64,000 nucleotides of DNA from Aegilops tauschii subsp. strangulata (GCF_002575655.3 NC_053037.3:143975207-144039206); one strand, 5' to 3'. Numbered from the stretch's first letter, positions 22,938 to 34,615 are shown. Numbers and translations: made by a program. Notes: a model not told the origin generated them from the sequence alone.

Positions 22938-23493
22938 CCCGCCGGTCGGTGGCCCGGCGCACTGAGTTGAGGAGGAGGAGGTCGTACGTTGATGGATGCA
23001 TCTTTCTTCTTGCCTCCTGTAACCACCACTGCGATCGCATCATCGTGGCCTTAATTCTTCTTGTGCTATTGCATTCTCGTTCCAGTCAATACAGACATGT
23101 GCGATCCCTTTGCTTAATTATATGCATCACTGTATCTAGTACTCCATCCGTCAATTTATAAGTTGTGCTGCCAGTGTTTGGGGCCAGCGCACGATCACGC
23201 ACGTTCGTGTGCATGCGGTTGCGCCGGGCGCGGCGCGACGATGCAGTTATCCGCTGCAAAAACTGCCACGCGGGGGACTTGGCATTGACCATTGGGTGGC
23301 AATAGTCGGTCATCCGGGTGCCCAATAAAGGATGCAAAGAGGGATCCTACAGCAGCAAGGACCAACTTCCCTACTGATAGCTCATCTAACATAACTCCCA
23401 AGTTAAGTGTGCTGAGGCTTGAGTAGTCATCAGATGGGTAACCGGATGGGAAGTGGCCTCGATGTTAAATTAACTTATGTGATGGGTCACTAT
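22938..23493. other. T2 segment between gene-like ORF and foldback
   Basis: It holds a likely 3' flank of the ORF. The piece TACTCCATCCGTCAATTTAT at about 23140 resembles the start of Stowaway-type MITEs (CTCCCTCCGT), but I see no matching second end. No other gene. Confidence 0.35.
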
Positions 23494-23769
23494 AACATTT
23501 AATTGCGTTGAATGTATATAGTGCCCCATCATATTAGTTGAATTAACCTCTTGTAATTTTTGACATTTTTTGTTTTTTGTACACATGTTGATTGGCTTGA
23601 AGAAGGTCTATCTCGTTACTTTTTGATAATTTTGTTTTTTGAACACATGTTGATTGGCTTGAATGAAGGTCTATCCCGTTACTTTATGACATGTTTCCAA
23701 AACATGGACCTCGAGGTTAATTCAACTAATAGATCGGATCACTATATACATTCAACGCAATTAAATGTT
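23494..23769. repeat. 276-bp foldback (MITE-like inverted repeat) in T2
   Basis: The left arm 23494-23550 and the right arm 23713-23769 are reverse complements over 57 bases, with a handful of mismatches near the middle. Between them two tandem copies of a roughly 70-base unit contain ACACATGTTGATTGGCTTGA and GGTCTATC(T/C)CGTTACTTT. The arms begin AACATTTAATTGCG. No clear target duplication is visible, so it may be a decayed MITE or a local inverted duplication. Confidence 0.7.
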
Positions 23770-23879
23770 TTCCAAAAAAAAGTGATATGATTTCTGTGAA
23801 ACTTATAAGTCATGTATGTCAAATTAACCTCTGTGTACTTGTTCTCGAATTAACCTCCGGACCTTTTTGCCGCGTATCA

Positions 23880-24240
23880 CACACATCTTGTTAAGTTGAA
23901 TCGTTTATGTTCTCTTCCTTAATCGAAAACAGTTCATTCGACTGAACCGTATCCCGTATATCACACACAGCTTGATCTGGCTGACTGTTTCTGTAGCTTT
24001 CCCTAATAGCAAACAGTTCATCAGAGCAAACTGTATGGCGTATATCGCACACACATTGATAAGCTGCCCATTTCTGTTGTTCTGTCTAATCGCAAACAGT
24101 TCGTCTGGATCAACCGTATGCCCTGCTTCGCACACGCAACTAAAATCTGAACCGTGTTTGATGCATCTGTCATCGCAAATGTTTTGCACCCTTTTGACGG
24201 TGTTTTAGAACACCGTTTGCGATTATTGCATCACACACAG
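23880..24240. repeat. T2 right subterminal repeats (~80 bp)
   Basis: Four diverged units of about 80 bases each hold AATCGCAAACAGTTC-like, (A/C)ACCGTAT and CGCACACA or TCACACACA words. They mirror the words in the left terminal region and end at the TAGTG terminus (24295). Confidence 0.65.
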
Positions 24241-24295
24241 TTTCGTAAAAGGGTCTCTAATCGTAGTTTCGCGTTAGCAGCATCCTGCAGTAGTG

Positions 24296-24868
24296 AGAGA
24301 GAAGAAGCCATCTAGCTACTAGCTATGGACCCGTAGGTCTGTGGTAAACTACTCACGCTTCATTGGAAGGGCAATAGAGTTGGTGTAGAAGCCCTCCGTG
24401 ATTGAATCCCCCTCCGACAGGATGCCGGAAAAGGCCCCAAGATGGGATCTCATGGGAACAGAAGGTTGCGGCGGTTGAAAAGTGTTTTCGTGGATGCTTC
24501 TGGTGGTTTGGGAATATATGTGAATATATAGGGCCAAGGGTTAGGTCAGAGGAGTCCCTAGGAGGCGGCAAGGTAGGGGCGCGCCCTCCCCCCTTGCCAC
24601 CGCATCACCGCTCTTTTGACATGATCCCAAGTCTCCGGGGTGTCTTCTCATCCAAGAAAAATCTCCGCGAAGGTTTTATTCCGTTTGGACTCCGTTTGGT
24701 ATTCCTTTTCTGCGAAGCTCAAAAACAGAAACTGGCACTGGGCTATAGGTTAATAAGTTAGTCCCAAAAATAATATAAAATAGCATATTAATGCATATAA
24801 AACATCCAAAACAGACAATATAATTGCATGGAACAATAAAAAATTATAGATACGTTGGAGACGTATCA
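24296..24868 (-). repeat. G1 3' LTR, fragment 3
   Basis: This finishes the G1 3' LTR after T2 and ends at GGAGACGTATCA (24868), the reverse complement of the LTR start TGATACGTCTCC. It aligns with 31412-31994. A TATA box on the - strand lies near 24516-24523, next to a GC-rich palindrome at about 24565-24600. Confidence 0.88.
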
Positions 24869-27600
24869 GGCATCCCCAAGCTTAATTCCTGCTCGTCCTC
24901 GAGTAGGTAAATGATAAAAACGGAATTTTTGATGTGGGATGCTACCTAACATATTTATCCATGTAATTTTTCTTTATTGTGGCATGAATGTTCAGATCCA
25001 TAAGATTCAAAACAAAAGTTTAATATTGACATAAAAACAATAATACTTCAAGCATACTAACAAGGCAATTATGTCTTCTCAAAATAACATGGCCAAAAAA
25101 GGTTTATCCCTACAAAATCATATAGTCTGGCTATGCTCCATCTTCATCACACAAAATATTGAAATCATGCACAACCCCGATGACAAGCCAAGCAATTGTT
25201 TCCTACTTTTGGTGTTCTCACACCTGTTCAACTTTCACGCAATACATGACCGTGAGCCATGGACATAGCACTATAGGTGGAATAGAATATGGTGGTTGTG
25301 GAGAAGACAAAAAGAGGGAGATAGTCTCACATCAACTAGGCGTATTAATGAGCTATGTAGATGCCCATCAATAGATATCAATGTGAGTGAGTTGGGATTG
25401 CCTTGCAATGGATGCACTAGAGCTAAAAGTTTATGAAAGCTCAAAAGAAAAATAAGTGGGTGTGCATCCAACTTGCTTGCTCATGAAGACCTAGGGCAAT
25501 TTGAGGAAGCCCATTGTTAGAATATAGAAGCCAAGTTCTATAACTAAAAATTCCCAGCATATCCAAGTGACAACATAGGAGACTCTCTACCATGAAGATC
25601 ATGGTGCTACTTTGAAGCACAAGTGTGAAAAAAAGGATAGTAACATTGCCCCTTCTCTCTTTTTCTCTCATTTTTTTGGATTCTTTGGCCTCCCTTTTTT
25701 CCCTCACATGGGACAATGCCCTAATAATGTAGATCATCACACTCTTATTTACTTACAACTCAAAAATTACAACTCGATACTTAGAACAAAATATGACTCT
25801 ATATGAATGCCTCCGGCGGTGTTCCGGGATGTGCAATGACTCAAGAGTGACATGTATGAAAGAATTATGAAAGGTGGTTTTGCCACAAATACGATGTCAA
25901 CTGCACGATCATGCAAAGTAATATGACAAGGATGGAACGTGTCATAATAAAACGGAATGATGGAAAGTTTCATGGAAATATATCTCGGAATGGCTATGGA
26001 AATGCCATAATAGGTAGGTATGGTGGCTGTTTTGAGGAAGGTAATAGGTGGGTATATGGTACCAGCAAAGGTTGCGCGGCACTAGAGAGGCTAGCAATGG
26101 TGGAAGGGTGAGAGTGCGTATAATCCATGGACTCAACATTAGTCATAAAGAACTCACATACTTATTGCAAAAATCTATTAGTCATCGAAACGAAGTACTA
26201 CGTGCATCCTCCTAGGGGGATAGATTGGTAGGAAAAGACCATCGCTTGTCCCCGACCGCCACTCATAAGGAAGACAATCAAAAAATAAATCATGCTCCAA
26301 CTTCATTACATAACGGTTCACCATACGTGCATGCTATAGGAATCACAAACCTTAACACAAGTATTTCTCCAATTCACAACTACTCACTAGCATGACTCTA
26401 TAATATCACCATCTCTATATCTCAAAACAATCATAAGGAATCAAATTTCTCATAGTATTCAATGCACTTTATATGAAAGTTTTTTTATACCCCTCTTGGA
26501 TGCCTATCATATTAGGACTAAATTCATAACCAAAGCAAATTACCATGCTGTTTAAAAAGACTCTCAAAATTATATAAGTGAAGCATGAGAGTTCAATAAT
26601 TTCTACAAAATAAAGCCACCGCCGTGCTCTAAAAAGATATAAGTGAAGCACTTCAGCAAAATTGCCTAGCTCAAAAGATATAAGTGAAGCACATAGAGTA
26701 TTTTAATAAATCACGATTCATGTGTGTCCCTCTCAAAAGGTGTGTACATCAAGGATGATTGTGGCAAACTAAAAAGTAAATACTCATATCATACAAGACG
26801 CTCCAAGCAAAACACATATCATGTGGTGAATAAAAATATAGCCTCAAGTAAGTTATCGATAGAGGAAGACGAAAGAGGGGATGCCTTCCGGGGCATCCCC
26901 AAGCTTAGGCTCTTGGTTGTCCTTGAATATTACCTTGGGGTGTCTTGGGCATTCCCAAGATTAGGCTATTGCCACTCCTTATTCCATAGTCCATCAAATC
27001 CTTACCCAAAACATGAAAACATCACAACACAAAACTCAACAGAAAATCTCATAAGCTCCGTTAGTATAAGAAAGTAAATCACCACTTATGGTACTATTAT
27101 GAAATTATTCTTTATTTATATTGGTGCAATATCTACTATATTCCAACTTTTCCATGGTTCATACCCCCGATACTACCCATAGATTCATCAAAGTAAGCAA
27201 ACAACACATAGAAAACAGAATCTGTCAAAAATAGAACAGTCTGTAGTAATCTGGGTACTTCGAATACTTCTGTAACTCCAAATATTCTGAAAAATTAGGA
27301 CAATAGAGGAAATTTGTATACTAATATTGTGTAGAAAATTCAGAATTTTATCATGCTTCTGTGATTTTGAAAAATTCTGGGACTAGGTGCAAAAGTTTCT
27401 GTTTTTCAGGAAGATCAAATCAAATATCACGTAAGCCATCCCAAAGGTCATACTTGGCACAAACACTAAATAAAACACAAAAACACATCCAACCAGAGGC
27501 TAGATTAATTATTTATTCAAAATCAGAAAGTAAATATATTGGGTTGTCTCCCAACAAGCGGTTTTCTTTAGAGCCTTTTAGCTAGGCATTGATAATTTCA
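24869..27600 (-). other. G1 3' non-coding domain
   Basis: This is the long untranslated part between the ORF and the 3' LTR. Directly beside the LTR, GGCATCCCCAAGCTTAA (24869-24885) is the polypurine tract read backwards. Two further copies of GGCATTCCCAA or GGCATCCCCAAGCTTAGG occur near 26890-26970. The word ATAAGTGAAGCA recurs near 26570-26690. The hairpin TTGGGTTGTCTCCCAA is at 27539-27554. The same domain is found in B, C and, more diverged, in A. No coding frame is supported. Confidence 0.7.
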
Positions 27601-27607
27601 ATGATGC

Positions 27608-28441
27608 TCACATGAAAGATAGCAATTGAAACACAAAGAGAGCATCATAAAACATGTGATAAATAAGTTTAAGTCTAACATTCTTCCTGTGCATACGTAT
27701 TTTATAATCAAACAAATTATCAAGACAAGCAAAAACCACCATATGCAAGGAAGAAGAAAGAAACAATAGCAATCTCAACATATCGAGAGGTAATTTTGTA
27801 ACATGAAAATTTCTACAACCATATATTCCTCTCTCATAATAATTACATGTAGGATCATAATCAAATTTAACAATATAACTATCACATAAAATTTTCTCTT
27901 CATGATCCACATGCATGCAAAGTTGACACTCTTCCGAAATAGTGGGATTATCATAAAATAAAGTCATGACCTCTCTAAACCCATTTTTATCAAAAAATTC
28001 ATAAGATTGAATATTTTCCAAATATGTGGGATCTAAAGTCGACACTCTTACAAACCCACTTTCAATATTATTGCAAATATTATTATCAATCTCATATTCA
28101 TCATGGGGTTTAAATAAATTTGCAAGATCATAAGAAGAATCACCCCAATCATGTTCATTGCAACAAGTAGTAGACATAGCAAAATTAGCATCCCCAAGCT
28201 TAGGGTTTTGCACATCAGTAAAATAATAGACATTAATAGAATTTATAATAACATCATTGCAATCATGCTTTTCATTCAAAGATCTATCGTGAATTACTTC
28301 ATAAAGTACTTCATCACAAATTTCAGATTCACGGTTTTCAAGCAAAACATCATAAAGATAGTCTAGTGCACTCAACTCACTAGCAATTGGTTCATCATAA
28401 TTGGATCTCTTAAAAAGATTAGCAAGGGGATGAGGATCCAT
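27608..28441 (-). CDS. Unknown 277-aa protein of G1
   Basis: An intact frame runs from ATG (28441-28439) to the stop at 27608. The N-terminal two-thirds are acidic and rich in Asn, Asp, Cys and Tyr, with no Retrotrans_gag motif, no CCHC knuckle and no DxG protease motif. Residues about 217-243 and 258-276 are hydrophobic and could be membrane segments. The first 40 residues have several leucine pairs. Element D carries a clearly homologous frame (63271-64000), so the protein is a family feature rather than a chance frame. It takes the position of gag, downstream of the primer site and before the conserved post-ORF hairpin. The function is unknown; it could aid packaging, act in trans on partner elements or be captured host sequence. 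Confidence 0.7.
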   Translation of the reverse strand: MDPHPLANLFKRSNYDEPIASELSALDYLYDVLLENRESEICDEVLYEVIHDRSLNEKHDCNDVIINSINVYYFTDVQNPKLGDANFAMSTTCCNEHDWGDSSYDLANLFKPHDEYEIDNNICNNIESGFVRVSTLDPTYLENIQSYEFFDKNGFREVMTLFYDNPTISEECQLCMHVDHEEKILCDSYIVKFDYDPTCNYYERGIYGCRNFHVTKLPLDMLRLLLFLSSSLHMVVFACLDNLFDYKIRMHRKNVRLKLIYHMFYDALFVFQLLSFM

Positions 28442-28654
28442 AACAATAGTTTTTTAGCATGCAAAGATGCAAGCAAATAGAAGGCACATGGCAACGCAAT
28501 CAAAGATAGCAAATGAGCAAAAAGGCATACGAAACGAGGGTGAATACAAAGGCAAATCTTTTCGAAAATCGTTTTCGAAGTTGGGGAGAGGAAAATGAGA
28601 TGCAAATGGCGAATAATGTAATGCAAGAGATGACAGTTTATGATGGGTACTTGG
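28442..28654 (-). other. G1 leader upstream of the ORF
   Basis: Untranslated leader between the ORF start and the primer site. It is similar to the leaders of B (53649-53852) and D (63064-63270), including an AGTTGGGGAGAGGAAAA word. It is split from the primer site by the solo Copia LTR. Confidence 0.6.
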
Positions 28655-30370
28655 TGAAGGAAATATGCCCTAGAGGCAATAATAAAGTTGTTATTTATAT
28701 TTCCTTATATCATGATAAATGTTTATTATTCATGCTAGAATTCTATTAACCGGAAACTTAGTACATGTGTGAGTACATAGACAAACAGAGTGTCACTAGT
28801 ATGCCTCTACTTGAGTAGCTCGTTGAATCAAAGATGGTTTAGTTTCCTAGCCATAGACATGAGTTGTCATTTGATTAACGGGATCACATCATTAGTGAAT
28901 GATGTGATTGACTTGACCCATTTCGTTAGCTTAGCAATTGATCGTTTAGTATATTGCTATTGCTTTCTTCATGGCTTATACATGTTCCTATGACTATGAG
29001 ATTATGCAACTCCTGAATACCGGAGTAACACTTTGTGTGCTACCAAACGTCACAACGTAACTGGGTGATTATAAAGGTGCTCTACAGGTGTCTCCGATGG
29101 TACTTGTTGAGTTGGCATAGATCAAGATTAGGATTTGTCACTCCGATTGTCGGAGAGGTATCTCTGGGCCCTCTCGGTAATGCACATCACTATAAGCCTT
29201 GCAAGCAATGTGACTAATAAGTTAGTTGTGGGATGATGCATTACGGAACGAGTAAAGAGACTTGCCGGTAACGAGATTGAACTAGGTATTGAGATACCGA
29301 CGAACGAATCTTGGGCAAGTAACATACCGATGACAAAGGGAACAACGTTTGTTGTTATGCGGTTCGACCAATAAAGATCTTCGTAGAATATGTAGGAGCC
29401 AATATGGGCATCCAGGTTCCGCTATTGGTTATTGACCAGAGAGGTGTCTCGGTCATGTCTACATAGTTCTCGAACCCGTAGGGTCCGCACGCTTAAACGT
29501 TCGTTGACGATATAGTATTATATGAGTTGTGTATGTTGGTGACCGAATGTTGTTTGGAGTCCCGGATGAGATCACGGACATGACGAGGAACTCCGAAATG
29601 GTTCGGAGATAAAGATTGATATATGGGATAATAGTGTTTAGTCTCCGGAAGTGTTCCAGAATTCACCGGAAGGGGTTCCGGATGTTTCCTGAAATGTTTG
29701 GGTACGAGAACACTTTATTTGGGCCAAAGGGGAAAGCCCACATGGTTTTTGGAAAGCGAAAAAGGAAGTTTTGCGGAGTCCAGGGGCCAGACGCTAGGGT
29801 CCCTGGCGTCTGGGTCCAGTCGCCGGGAACCCTAGCGTCTGGCCCTGGAGTCCGAGAAGGACTCTTACCTTTCGGGTGAAACCGACTTTGTGGAGGCTTT
29901 TACTCCAAGTTTCGACCCCAAGGCTCAATATATAAATAGAGGGGTAGGGCTAGCACCCAAGACACATCAAGAAACACCAAGCAATGTGTCGGCAACCCTG
30001 TCCCCTCTAGTTTATCCTCCATCATTGTTTTCGTAGTGCTTAGGCGAAGCCCTGCGGAGATTGTTCTTCACCAACACCGTCACCACGCAGTCGTGCTGCC
30101 GGAACTCACCTTCTACTTCGCCCCTCTTGGTGGATCAAGAAGGCGAGGATGTCATCGAGCTAAACAAGCGTTGAACACAAAGGTGCCGTACGTTCGGTAC
30201 TTGATCGGGACGGATCGTGAAGGTGTACGACTACATCAACCGTGTTGATAAACGCTTCCGCTTACGGTCTACGAGGGTACGTGGACTACACTCTCCCCTC
30301 TCGTTGCTATGCATCACCATGATCTTGCATGTGCGTAGGAATTTTTTTGAAATTACTACGTTCCCCAACA
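28655..30370 (+). mobile_element. Solo Copia LTR, Angela type
   Basis: A 1716-base LTR starts TGAAGGAAATATGCCC and ends GTTCCCCAACA, the ends of Angela/WIS/BARE Copia LTRs as I know them. It is flanked by CTTGG (28650-28654) and GTTGG (30371-30375), a 5-bp duplication with one change. The empty site is seen in B (TACTTGGTATGTC at 53823-53835). A TATA box is at 29929-29938. No internal domain is present, so it formed by LTR-LTR recombination. Confidence 0.85.
29929..29938 (+). promoter_or_regulatory. TATA box of the Angela-type LTR
   Basis: TATATAAATA sits about 430 bases before the LTR end, after a GC-containing U3. It is the normal position in this LTR type. Confidence 0.65.
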
Positions 30371-30398
30371 GTTGGTATGTCTTGACTTGGCATAGATC

Positions 30399-30416
30399 TC
30401 CCCGGCAACGGCGCCA
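30399..30416 (-). other. G1 primer-binding site (tRNA-Asp)
   Basis: On the + strand the 18 bases equal the 3' end of tRNA-Asp; on the - strand they read TGGCGCCGTTGCCGGGGA. It is 11 bases from the LTR end at 30428. Confidence 0.88.
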
Positions 30417-30427
30417 GAAATTCTTCC

Positions 30428-31994
30428 TGCTACTTCTTGAGCTTGCGTTGGTTTTTCCCTTGAAGAGGAAAGGGTCATGCAGCAAAGTAGAGATAAGTAT
30501 TTCCCTCGGTTAGAGAACCAAGGTATCAATCCAATAGGAGACAATGCCCAAATCACCAATACCTGCACAAACAATCAAACACTTGCACCCAACACGATAA
30601 AGGGGTTGTCAATCCCTTCACGGTCACTTGCAAAAGTGAGATCTCATAGAGATAGATAAACTAAACAAAAGATAAAGTAAATATGTTTGGGTTTTTTAGT
30701 TTATAGATCGGAAAGTAAAAGATTGCAAAATAATAGATCGCAAACTTATATGATGGAAAATAGACCCGGGGCCATAGGTTTCACTAGAGGCTTCTCTCAA
30801 GATAGCAAATAATATGGTGGGTGAACAAATTACTGTCGAGCAATTGCTAGAAAAGCGCAAAGTTATGACGATATCTAAGGCAATGATTATGAAATATAGG
30901 CATCATGTCCATGTCAAGTAGACCGACTCCTGCCAGCATCTACTACTATTACTCCACACATCGACTGAGTCCTGCTTGCATCTAGAGTATTAAGTTCATG
31001 AAGAACAGAGTAACACTTTAAGTAAGATGACATGATGTAGAGGAATAAACTCAAGCAAGATTATGTGAACCCCATCTTTTTTATCCTCGATGGTAAGAAT
31101 ACAATACATGCCTCGCTACCCCTACTGTGACTGGTTGAGGACACGGCAAGATTGAACCCAAAGCTAATCACTTCACCCATTGCAAGAAAAACCAATCTAG
31201 TTGGCCAAACCAAATCGATAGTTCGAAGAGACTTGCAAAGATATCAAATCATGCATAGAAGAATTCAGAGAAGATTCAAATAATATTCATAGACAAGCTG
31301 ATCATAAATCCACAATTCATCGGATCTCGGCAAACACACCGCAAAATAGTATTACATCGAATAGATCTCCAAGAACATCGAGGAGAACATGGTATTGAGA
31401 ATAAAAGAGAGAGAAGAAGCCATCTAGCTACTAGCTATGGACCTGTAGGTCTGTGGTAAACTACTCACGCTTCATTGGAAGGGCAATCGAGTTTATGTAG
31501 AAGCCCTCCATGAACGAATCACCCTCCGGCAGGATGCTGGAAAAGGCCCCAAGATGGGATCTCACGGGAATAGAAGGTTGCGGTGGTGGAAAAGTGTTTT
31601 CGTGGATGCTTGTGGTGGTTTGGGAATATACGTGAATATATAGGGCCAAGGGTTAGGTCAGAGGAGTTCCGAGGAGGCGGCAAGGCAGGGAGCGGCCCCC
31701 TAGGGCACGCCCTCCCCCCTTGCCACCGCCTCTCGGCTCTTATGACTTGATCTCCAAGTCTCCTGGCTGTCTTCTGCTCCAAGAAAAATCATCGCGAAGG
31801 TTTTATTCCATTTGGTATTCCTTTTCTGCGAAGCTCGAAAACAAGAAAAAACAGAAACTGCCAATGGGCTCTAGGTTAATAAGTTAGTCCCAAAAATAAT
31901 ATAAAATAGCATATTAATGCATATAAAACATCCAAAACAGATAACATAATAGCATAGAACAATAAAAATTTATAGATACGTAGGAGACGTATCA
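30428..31994 (-). repeat. G1 5' LTR
   Basis: On the + strand it runs from TGCTACTTC to GGAGACGTATCA, so the LTR itself is TGATAC...GTAGCA. It is 1567 bases long. The TATA box on the - strand is at 31635-31642, next to a GC-rich palindrome at about 31676-31726. A near-palindrome GGGGTTGTCAATCCC lies at 30602-30616. Confidence 0.88.
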
Positions 31995-34609
31995 CGCCCC
32001 ATGCCCACTGTCGCCGCTCGCGCCCGTGCCTCTTTCCGCGGTTGCTCACCCCGTTCCTCCGCCGCCGCTCCCGAGCACCGCCGCGGGCCCTCCCACCTCC
32101 GGCCGTCGCTAGCCCCAGCCATTGGCCCGCTTCCCCCTGGCCGGCGCCCCGCCACGCCCCGGCGGCCTTTGTCCGCCGCGCCCACACGCCAGCACCCGCA
32201 TTCCCAATAGCCCACGCCCGCTAAGGCCCTGGGCCACCGCCCAGTGGGGCCCCCAGCGCCCTGGCTTTTAAAAAAGGGAAATTTTAAAAATAAAATTAAG
32301 CAATTAATTAATTAGGTAATTAATTAACTTAACTTGATTAGTCTAATTACCTAATTTAGTTACTTAAAACTGTTAGTTTAGCTGGTCAATGACAGATGGG
32401 TCCCACTGCTCTGTTTGGCCAGTCAACGGTCAGTGTTGACTGCTGACGTCATGATGATGTTATAATTCCTTTTTGTATTAATAATAATTTCATAATATTA
32501 TTTAAACTTTGAAAAGTCATAGAAAATTATCCGTAAGTCGGATGAAAAAGTTTTATACATGAAAGTTGATCAGAAACTCAAGTCGAATCTGACTCCGCAG
32601 TCCGTTTGTATGTCACACGTCCCTAGCATAGCAAACCTGCAACCATCCCCCTCCGGTTTGTCTGTCCAAAAATGCCAAAGTTCGGGAAAACTTTCCCGTA
32701 TGTTGTCCCCCTTCGCCGGTATCATGTAGCACTACGATAGGTCACTCCTAGCACCGTGTATCACCATGTCTTGCTTAGTGATGCATCTGTGTGCTTTTTA
32801 TTTACTGTTTCTTCCCCCTCTTCTCTCTAGTAGACCCAGAGACCACTGTTGATATCCCTGTGTTCGACTACACAACCGACGACCCTCCTTCCCTTTCAGC
32901 AGAGCTTGCCGGCAAGCAAACCCCCCCTTGATCATTCCGATATCGCCCCTTTGGTTGCTCGATTCTGCAGAGCTACTATCAAGTGCCTAGGGTGATACAT
33001 CTTAACGCACTCCTGATGATAACTCTGTAGGGTAGCTATTCGGTCGTGGTCAACGAGGATGATTCCTCCTTCACCACTCCCGATACGACTTTGTCGTGCA
33101 ACACCTCAAGTGTGAACCTCGAGGGTGATTCCTCTTATGTTCACCTTGACAATTACATCAAGTGGATTCCATCGAGGGTGATTCCTCAGATTCCCCTTCT
33201 TGTTTTGGACACACGGTTACCTGGACTTTACTTGATACCATTATTGAAGTCGGGTCGGCCCTGGGGGGTACCCAGGAGTTGATGTGAAAGTCGGGCGGGC
33301 CTGGAGAGCACCCGCGAGATAATTACATGGCACGGCCGGACATTCTGGGACCTTGCCGTAAGTCCATGAGACAGGGCGACGCGGTCACATCGCTCGTGAA
33401 TCTCTACTCGTCTCCGCGAGCTCCTAATACACTAAGGTTTGGGTATTTGTTCTGAGTTGGCCTCTGGCCTTTACGCACTAACCACCATGCGGGAACAGTT
33501 ATGGGCACTCGGCATCGCAGTATCAGCGGAAGCTTTGTTAGACGTCCAGTTTAGCATTGCGGCACGACTGGGCCGGCACCATCCTTGTAGTGGTGGAGCC
33601 TGGACCCGCCTTTCACGCAGCGACCCGGAGTGTAGCAGGCAATGGGCCCAAGACCCTGGAGTTCTTAGGATGTAGACCGGCAGGGATCTCTCTGTTGACC
33701 CTAAGTAGGGCCGCGACGTGTTGATCTTCCGAGGCCAGGCATTGACCCAAGAAAGTTTGTCCGGCTAGAGTAATGAAGCATGTTGGGTAATGTGGTGCAC
33801 CCCTGCAAGGAAGATTATCTATTCGAATAGTCGTGTCCACGATAACGGATGTTCAGACTTGTATCCTGATCTATTACAACTAGAAATGGATACTTGAGAT
33901 ATGTGATGGATATGTGGCTCCGAGATTGCTTTCTCGCAGGGAGTCGAGGAAGGATCTCTGGGCGTTAATACTACAACATGTTTGTTAAATATAAACTGCT
34001 ATTCTATACTCTTCTGAATGCTGCAAGATGCTTGGAGCTACTTGAAGATGCTAGTCTTTGATAGGCTAGGCCTTCCCATATATTCTGGCATTCTACGGTT
34101 CAGTCCATAGATACATACCTTCCTTTGATACCAAGGTCTACTTAGTATAGATCTGATGCTTGCTAGTACTTTGGATGAGTACTCACAGTTGCTTTGCTAC
34201 CCCTTTTCCCCCTTCTTCCTTCTTTCCGGTTGTTGCAACCAGATGGTGGATCCCTGGAGCCAGATGCCACCGCTGACGGATACTACTACATGGAGGCCGC
34301 CGAAGACCATGAGTAGTTAGGAGGTCCCAGGCAGGAAGCCTTGCCTCTTTGATCGTTGTTGCTTTTGTGCTAGCCTTCTTAAGGCAGTCTTGTTTAACTT
34401 ATGTCTATACTCAGATATTGTTGCTTCCGCTGACTCTTGTGTCTCAAGCTATGTATTCGAGCCCTCGAGGCCCCTGGCTTGTAATATAATGTTTGTATTA
34501 TTTCAATTTGTGTCTAGAGTTGTGTTGTGATATCTTCCCGTGAGTCCCTGATCTTGATCGCACACATTTGCATGTATGAGTAGTGTACGATTGAATCGGG
34601 GGCGTCACA
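31995..34609 (+). repeat. O 5' LTR, downstream part
   Basis: A GC-rich leader (to about 32230) is followed by AT-rich sequence. Next come a conserved block with CTATTCGAATAG (33820-33831) and a 3' end GGGGGCGTCACA at 34609. The upstream part was separated by G1 and lies left of the window. Short frames (for example in 33046-33282) show no family and are not called. Confidence 0.75.
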
Positions 34610-34615
34610 ATTAGT

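Larger units (their letters stand above)
16305..24295. mobile_element. T2: CACTA-superfamily transposon with gene-like cargo
   Basis: The element begins CACTGGTACAAC and ends GCAGTAGTG, giving CACTG and CACTA termini. It is flanked by a perfect 3-bp duplication AGA (16302-16304 and 24296-24298). Removing it rejoins the G1 LTR exactly as in the intact copy at about 31400-31415. Both ends carry GCAAACNGTT words in repeat. I see no transposase frame, so it is non-autonomous. It contains tandem arrays, two gene-like decayed segments and a foldback. Confidence 0.87.
6425..31994 (-). mobile_element. G1: non-autonomous LTR retrotransposon (nested host element)
   Basis: G1 is read on the - strand. 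Its 3' LTR is broken into 6425-6628, 15797-16304 and 24296-24868 by T1, E1 and T2. Its internal domain is 24869-30427 (with a solo Copia LTR inside), and its 5' LTR is 30428-31994. About 276 bases matching 30428-30703 are missing from the left LTR and should lie beyond T1, left of the window. The right target duplication would be CGCCC (31995-31999) in the O LTR. It encodes one unknown 277-codon ORF and has no reverse transcriptase or integrase. The primer site matches tRNA-Asp. Confidence 0.85.

Noticed and set aside
23140..23165. Stowaway MITE
   Set aside because: Only one end resembles the CTCCCTCCGT terminus and no inverted partner or TA duplication was found.
29776..29853. Hairpin as a transcription terminator or microRNA gene
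   Set aside because: No U-run context is expected in a nuclear plant gene, and nothing shows a microRNA duplex pattern; kept only as a structural finding.
33046..33840. 78- and 75-codon frames in the O LTR
   Set aside because: Short, without motif, and within the LTR next to the conserved CTATTCGAATAG block.
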